Shown here: positions 23,751 through 23,806 of the stretch, in pieces
Numbering within the stretch: position 1 is the first letter of the stretch
Layout of the letters: every line of letters begins with the position of its first letter
NCBI GenBank assembly: GCA_964354365.1
Contig: CAYGZM010000055.1
Span: forward strand, 1-23,806
Direction of reading: 5' to 3'
Length of the DNA stretch: 23,806 nt
Source of the DNA: CAYGZM01 sp964354365
Lineage (GTDB): Bacteria; Planctomycetota; Phycisphaerae; Sedimentisphaerales; Anaerobacaceae
Position numbers and translations under genes: made by a program
The notes under the pieces: model-generated
What the model saw: only the letters and a program-made list of their open reading frames with translations
Databases searched by the model: none
What the model was told of the DNA's origin: nothing

Positions 23751-23806
23751 ATTGTTGATTTTTTCTTTTCAACGGCAATGTATTGTCTCGTAATCGCTTA
23801 GGTAAT

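Larger units (their letters stand above)
22987..23806. other. Non-coding upstream region of the polysaccharide operon, repeat-bearing
   Basis: No open frame here shows a recognisable product or ribosome binding site. The stretch should contain the promoter and leader of the export-first operon, but no box pair on the minus strand is convincing. GACCTGCAAA occurs twice (23190-23199 and 23369-23378), which may be chance. A weak hairpin followed by six T residues lies in minus direction near 23480-23455. From 23627 onward it carries palindromic intergenic repeats. Confidence 0.4.

Noticed and set aside
1..23806. CRISPR arrays, insertion sequences, prophage genes or tRNA genes
   Set aside because: No regularly spaced direct repeats, no transposase or integrase, and no tRNA-like sequence were seen anywhere.

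Overview
The window reads as a bacterial chromosome segment, most likely from a Planctomycetota-type organism (perhaps Phycisphaerae). That assignment is an inference from the gene mix: an exosortase/EpsI pair inside an exopolysaccharide locus, a very large membrane-anchored TPR protein, a short PheT without the EMAP domain, a Ycf46-type AAA ATPase and a Tat-exported enolase-superfamily enzyme. No rRNA or tRNA is present to settle it, and base composition and ribosome binding sites look ordinary for a moderately GC-rich bacterium.

Left part (1-5583, all minus strand): pheT, then a promoter-driven structured RNA (about 3287 to 3094) ending in a strong terminator hairpin and followed by a second one, then glgP (alpha-glucan phosphorylase). 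The RNA has a consensus-like promoter, a long closing stem and an intrinsic terminator, and codes for nothing convincing. It is either a free small RNA (6S-like in size and position of the closing stem) or a leader that controls glgP. This is the best candidate for an undescribed element in the window.

Middle part (5695-10288, plus strand): a Tat-dependent mandelate-racemase-subgroup enzyme, a secreted VOC (glyoxalase-fold) protein, a Ycf46-like AAA+ ATPase and a small PEGA lipoprotein. Several have visible sigma70-type promoters, so they look like separate transcription units rather than one operon. The block ends in a 41-codon remnant of an AbiEii/DUF6036-like nucleotidyltransferase, cut off just before its catalytic motif. 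It abuts the end of the next locus and marks a probable rearrangement junction.

Right part (22986 down to 10292, minus strand): a six-gene cell-surface polysaccharide locus. In transcription order it holds a Wza-type export lipoprotein with a large disordered insert, an exosortase, its partner EpsI, a 1658-residue TPR protein, a Wzc-like co-polymerase/tyrosine kinase, and a WbpP-like UDP-sugar 4-epimerase. The expected division of labour is as follows: the epimerase supplies a UDP-sugar, the Wzc-like protein controls chain length and export, the Wza-like protein forms the outer-membrane exit, and exosortase plus EpsI process sorted surface proteins, with the TPR protein as a probable scaffold. 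Perfect hairpins between export gene and exosortase and between kinase and epimerase look like attenuators that would set unequal expression along the operon. Glycosyltransferases, a flippase, a polymerase and any protein with a sorting tail are not in this window.

The last 820 bases (22987-23806) carry no convincing gene. They hold the operon's upstream region and a cluster of palindromic intergenic repeats, one of which (23 bases) recurs inverted near the window's left end.
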